NCBI GenBank assembly: GCA_021808875.1
Contig: JAKBAU010000046.1
Location: 1 to 15,770, forward strand
Length of the DNA stretch: 15,770 bases
Source of the DNA: Pseudomonadota bacterium
Lineage (GTDB): Bacteria; Pseudomonadota; Alphaproteobacteria; Micropepsales; Micropepsaceae
Direction of reading: 5' to 3'
Shown: one piece after another, positions 14,369 to 15,770 of the stretch
Layout of the letters: each line of letters starts with the position of its first letter
Position numbering within the stretch: position 1 is the first letter of the stretch
Notes under the pieces: generated by a model
What the model saw: the letters and a program-made list of their open reading frames with translations, nothing else
Told to the model about the DNA's origin: nothing
Database searches by the model: none
Position numbers and translations under genes: made by a program

Positions 14369-14662
14369 CTAATCTGTTTCATGCATCTGGAAATGTTCCA
14401 TTTTGCCCGTCAAGGAGTACGGCGTGAACAGCGACCGAAATTCCGGAGACACTTCGCTTTGGTTGAATGCCTTGTGAGCATCCAGGCTTTCCCATTCGAC
14501 CAGGAACATGAATTTGCCGGGGCTTTCCACGCCGCGGCCGAGTTTCGCCCATTTCACACCGGGCACGGCTTTCAGCAAAGGCAGCCCACGCTCCAGCATG
14601 AGCTGGAAAAACGCTTCCTCGGCGCCGGGTCTGATTTCTAGTTCGGCACGTTCCAGCAGCAT
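14369..14662 (-). CDS. ABM-domain protein, copy 2
   Basis: A 97-residue homologue of the protein at 8156-8437, with 44 identities over 91 ungapped positions. Shared blocks include PLL.A.PG, AK.GRGVE..KF, the central W, and MEHF near the end, so both belong to one subgroup of the dimeric alpha-beta barrel fold. Even the ribosome-binding sites match (GGGAGAA). It has four extra residues (HETD-type tail). The gene lies between the SDR (111 bp) and CMD (74 bp) genes on the same strand, which suggests work in the same pathway. Likely roles are a cofactor-free monooxygenase, an isomerase or a lyase; none can be chosen from sequence. Confidence 0.85.
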   Translation of the reverse strand: MLLERAELEIRPGAEEAFFQLMLERGLPLLKAVPGVKWAKLGRGVESPGKFMFLVEWESLDAHKAFNQSEVSPEFRSLFTPYSLTGKMEHFQMHETD

Positions 14663-14773
14663 GTCGTCTGTTCTCCCGTTGTTGAAATGCCAGCTTAGAA
14701 TGCTGCAGGGCCATTTGCCAAATCACCCCAGGCGGGTCGGTCATATGGCCACCGGCACGACCCGGCATTTCCT

Positions 14774-15526
14774 TCAAATATATCGGCCACCATTCACGCC
14801 GATGACCTGGCCCGTGACATAGCCGGCCTCATCGGATGCAAGGTAAGCGGCGGCGCCGGCAATATCCTCCGGTTCGCCATGGCGGCGGATCGGGCCGGCC
14901 TGTACCATGGCATCGAAACGCGCCTTCATATCGTCGCGCTCGAACGATGCGAGCGACATCGCCGTGTTATGCACGAAACGCGGTGGGATGGTGTTGGCTG
15001 TGATGCCATATTCTCCAAATTCCTGTGCCAACGTGCGGGTGAGGGCGATCATGCCGCCCTTGGAAGAGGAGTAGTGAGCCATGTTAACGGCACCGGTTTG
15101 TGCGCTGGAGGAGGAGATGTTGATGATCCGGCCCCATTTCGCCGCGATCATATCCGGTATAACGATCTGCGTAACGATAAAAGCGCTCTTCAGGTTGACG
15201 GCGAGCATCTTGTCCCAATCGTCATCAGTCAATTCGAGAAAAGGCGTGAAGCCGGTGATGCCGGCATTGTTCACCAGAATATTTACCGGCCCAAATGCCT
15301 TGCGCAACGTGCTTACGGCTGAGGTTACGGAAGAGCGGCTGGAGACATCTGCCGAAAGGGCAATGGCCCGGCCGCCGCTCTCGGTGATTTCCGCCGCAAC
15401 CTTTGCCGCGCCTTCCGCCAGCAGATCGAGCACGCCGACAGCGGTGCCGTCGCGCGAAAGCCGTTTGGCGATGGCACGGCCAATGCCGTTGGCCGCGCCG
15501 GTCACCAATGCAGTTTTGCCGCTCAT
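14774..15526 (-). CDS. Short-chain dehydrogenase/reductase (classical SDR)
   Basis: A 250-residue NAD-type oxidoreductase of a hydroxyl/keto pair. The cofactor motif TGAANGIG is at residues 10-16, NNAG follows VNIL at 86-89, N111 lies in the active-site helix, a serine of the ISSSS run (about 138-141) and Y152/K156 (YSSSK) complete the catalytic set. Asp34 at the end of the second strand favours NAD(H) over NADP(H). NTIPPRFVHN replaces the common N-x-x-x-PG-x-x-x-T pattern, so the substrate loop is slightly unusual. The C-terminus YVTGQVIGVNGGRYI is typical. AAGGAATG precedes the ATG. Part of the minus-strand catabolic block; substrate unknown. Confidence 0.95.
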   Translation of the reverse strand: MSGKTALVTGAANGIGRAIAKRLSRDGTAVGVLDLLAEGAAKVAAEITESGGRAIALSADVSSRSSVTSAVSTLRKAFGPVNILVNNAGITGFTPFLELTDDDWDKMLAVNLKSAFIVTQIVIPDMIAAKWGRIINISSSSAQTGAVNMAHYSSSKGGMIALTRTLAQEFGEYGITANTIPPRFVHNTAMSLASFERDDMKARFDAMVQAGPIRRHGEPEDIAGAAAYLASDEAGYVTGQVIGVNGGRYI

Positions 15527-15597
15527 TCTTTCATTCCTTTTGATAAAGCCACAGTGTCATCGAGGGTTTTCGTGCCTCTGTGCTTGGCGCGTCTGTT

Positions 15598-15770
15598 TCA
15601 AACCGGCTCCAGCGTCTGCGCCACCGCTTCGAGGCTTGCCGGCTTGCCCGGCCGTTCTGTGCCGGCGATGCTCGTGCGGTGCATCGTGCGCCGCCCATCA
15701 GTATACGGATCGACGCGGTGCATCAGCCCCTCATTGTTCCATGACACCATGTCGCCGACCCGCCATTCAT
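15598..15770 (-). CDS. TauD/TfdA-family dioxygenase, C-terminal end (partial)
   Basis: The last 56 or so residues of a gene that continues beyond the right edge. It reads EWRVGDMVSWNNEGLMHRVD, then PYTDGRRTMHRTSIAG and ends LEAVAQTLEPV. The distal iron-binding histidine (LMHRVD) and the 2-oxoglutarate-binding arginine (RRTMHR) of the TauD/TfdA fold are visible. Enzymes of this family use Fe(II), 2-oxoglutarate and oxygen to hydroxylate organic substrates. The gene ends 71 bp before the SDR start on the same strand and is probably upstream in the same operon. The HxD half of the metal site is outside the window. Confidence 0.85.
   Translation of the reverse strand, partial: EWRVGDMVSWNNEGLMHRVDPYTDGRRTMHRTSIAGTERPGKPASLEAVAQTLEPV

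Overview
This window looks like accessory DNA from an alphaproteobacterium, most likely a sphingomonad (Sphingobium, Novosphingobium or Sphingopyxis type). That assignment is an inference from the GC-rich codon use, the mix of gene families and my memory of related proteins; no 16S or housekeeping gene is present to prove it. No tRNA, rRNA, CRISPR array or replication origin was seen.

The left end (about 75-2676) is a mobile-element scar. An IS5-family element is followed by an IS630-family element whose transposase is split by a frameshift. The IS630 element sits at a TA directly against the 3' half of a zinc-type medium-chain dehydrogenase gene, which is itself frameshifted. Next come a TetR-family regulator (2800-3381) and a convergent sulfotransferase-family gene (3406-4677). 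That gene is divergent from a DUF1214-like protein of unknown function (4891-6105).

The core (6226-13102) is organised around molybdenum cofactor (Moco). A small SAM methyltransferase overlaps moeA by ATGA, and a one-domain ABM (antibiotic biosynthesis monooxygenase-like) protein follows. On the other strand a cytoplasmic DMSO-reductase-superfamily molybdoenzyme and a seven-iron ferredoxin form a two-gene operon. Divergent from these, across a shared regulatory region carrying three inverted repeats, lies a tight moaA-moaD-moaE operon. MoeA and MoaA/D/E would supply cofactor, the MopB protein would be the enzyme, and the ferredoxin is the likely electron partner. The molybdoenzyme lacks the usual Cys/Sec/Ser/Asp at the position that aligns with the molybdenum ligand, so its reaction cannot be read from known relatives. 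moaC, mogA/moaB and mobA are absent here and must be supplied from elsewhere.

The right part (13140-15770) begins with a decayed DUF2493 (SLOG-type) remnant, a family I associate with sphingomonad plasmids and integrative elements, and then a stretch without recognisable genes. The last block is all on the minus strand: a TauD/TfdA-type dioxygenase (cut by the window edge), a short-chain dehydrogenase, a second ABM protein 48% identical to the first, and a carboxymuconolactone-decarboxylase-family protein. Together with the sulfotransferase and DUF1214 genes this looks like a catabolic island for an organic substrate I cannot name, with a dedicated molybdoenzyme and part of its cofactor pathway built in.
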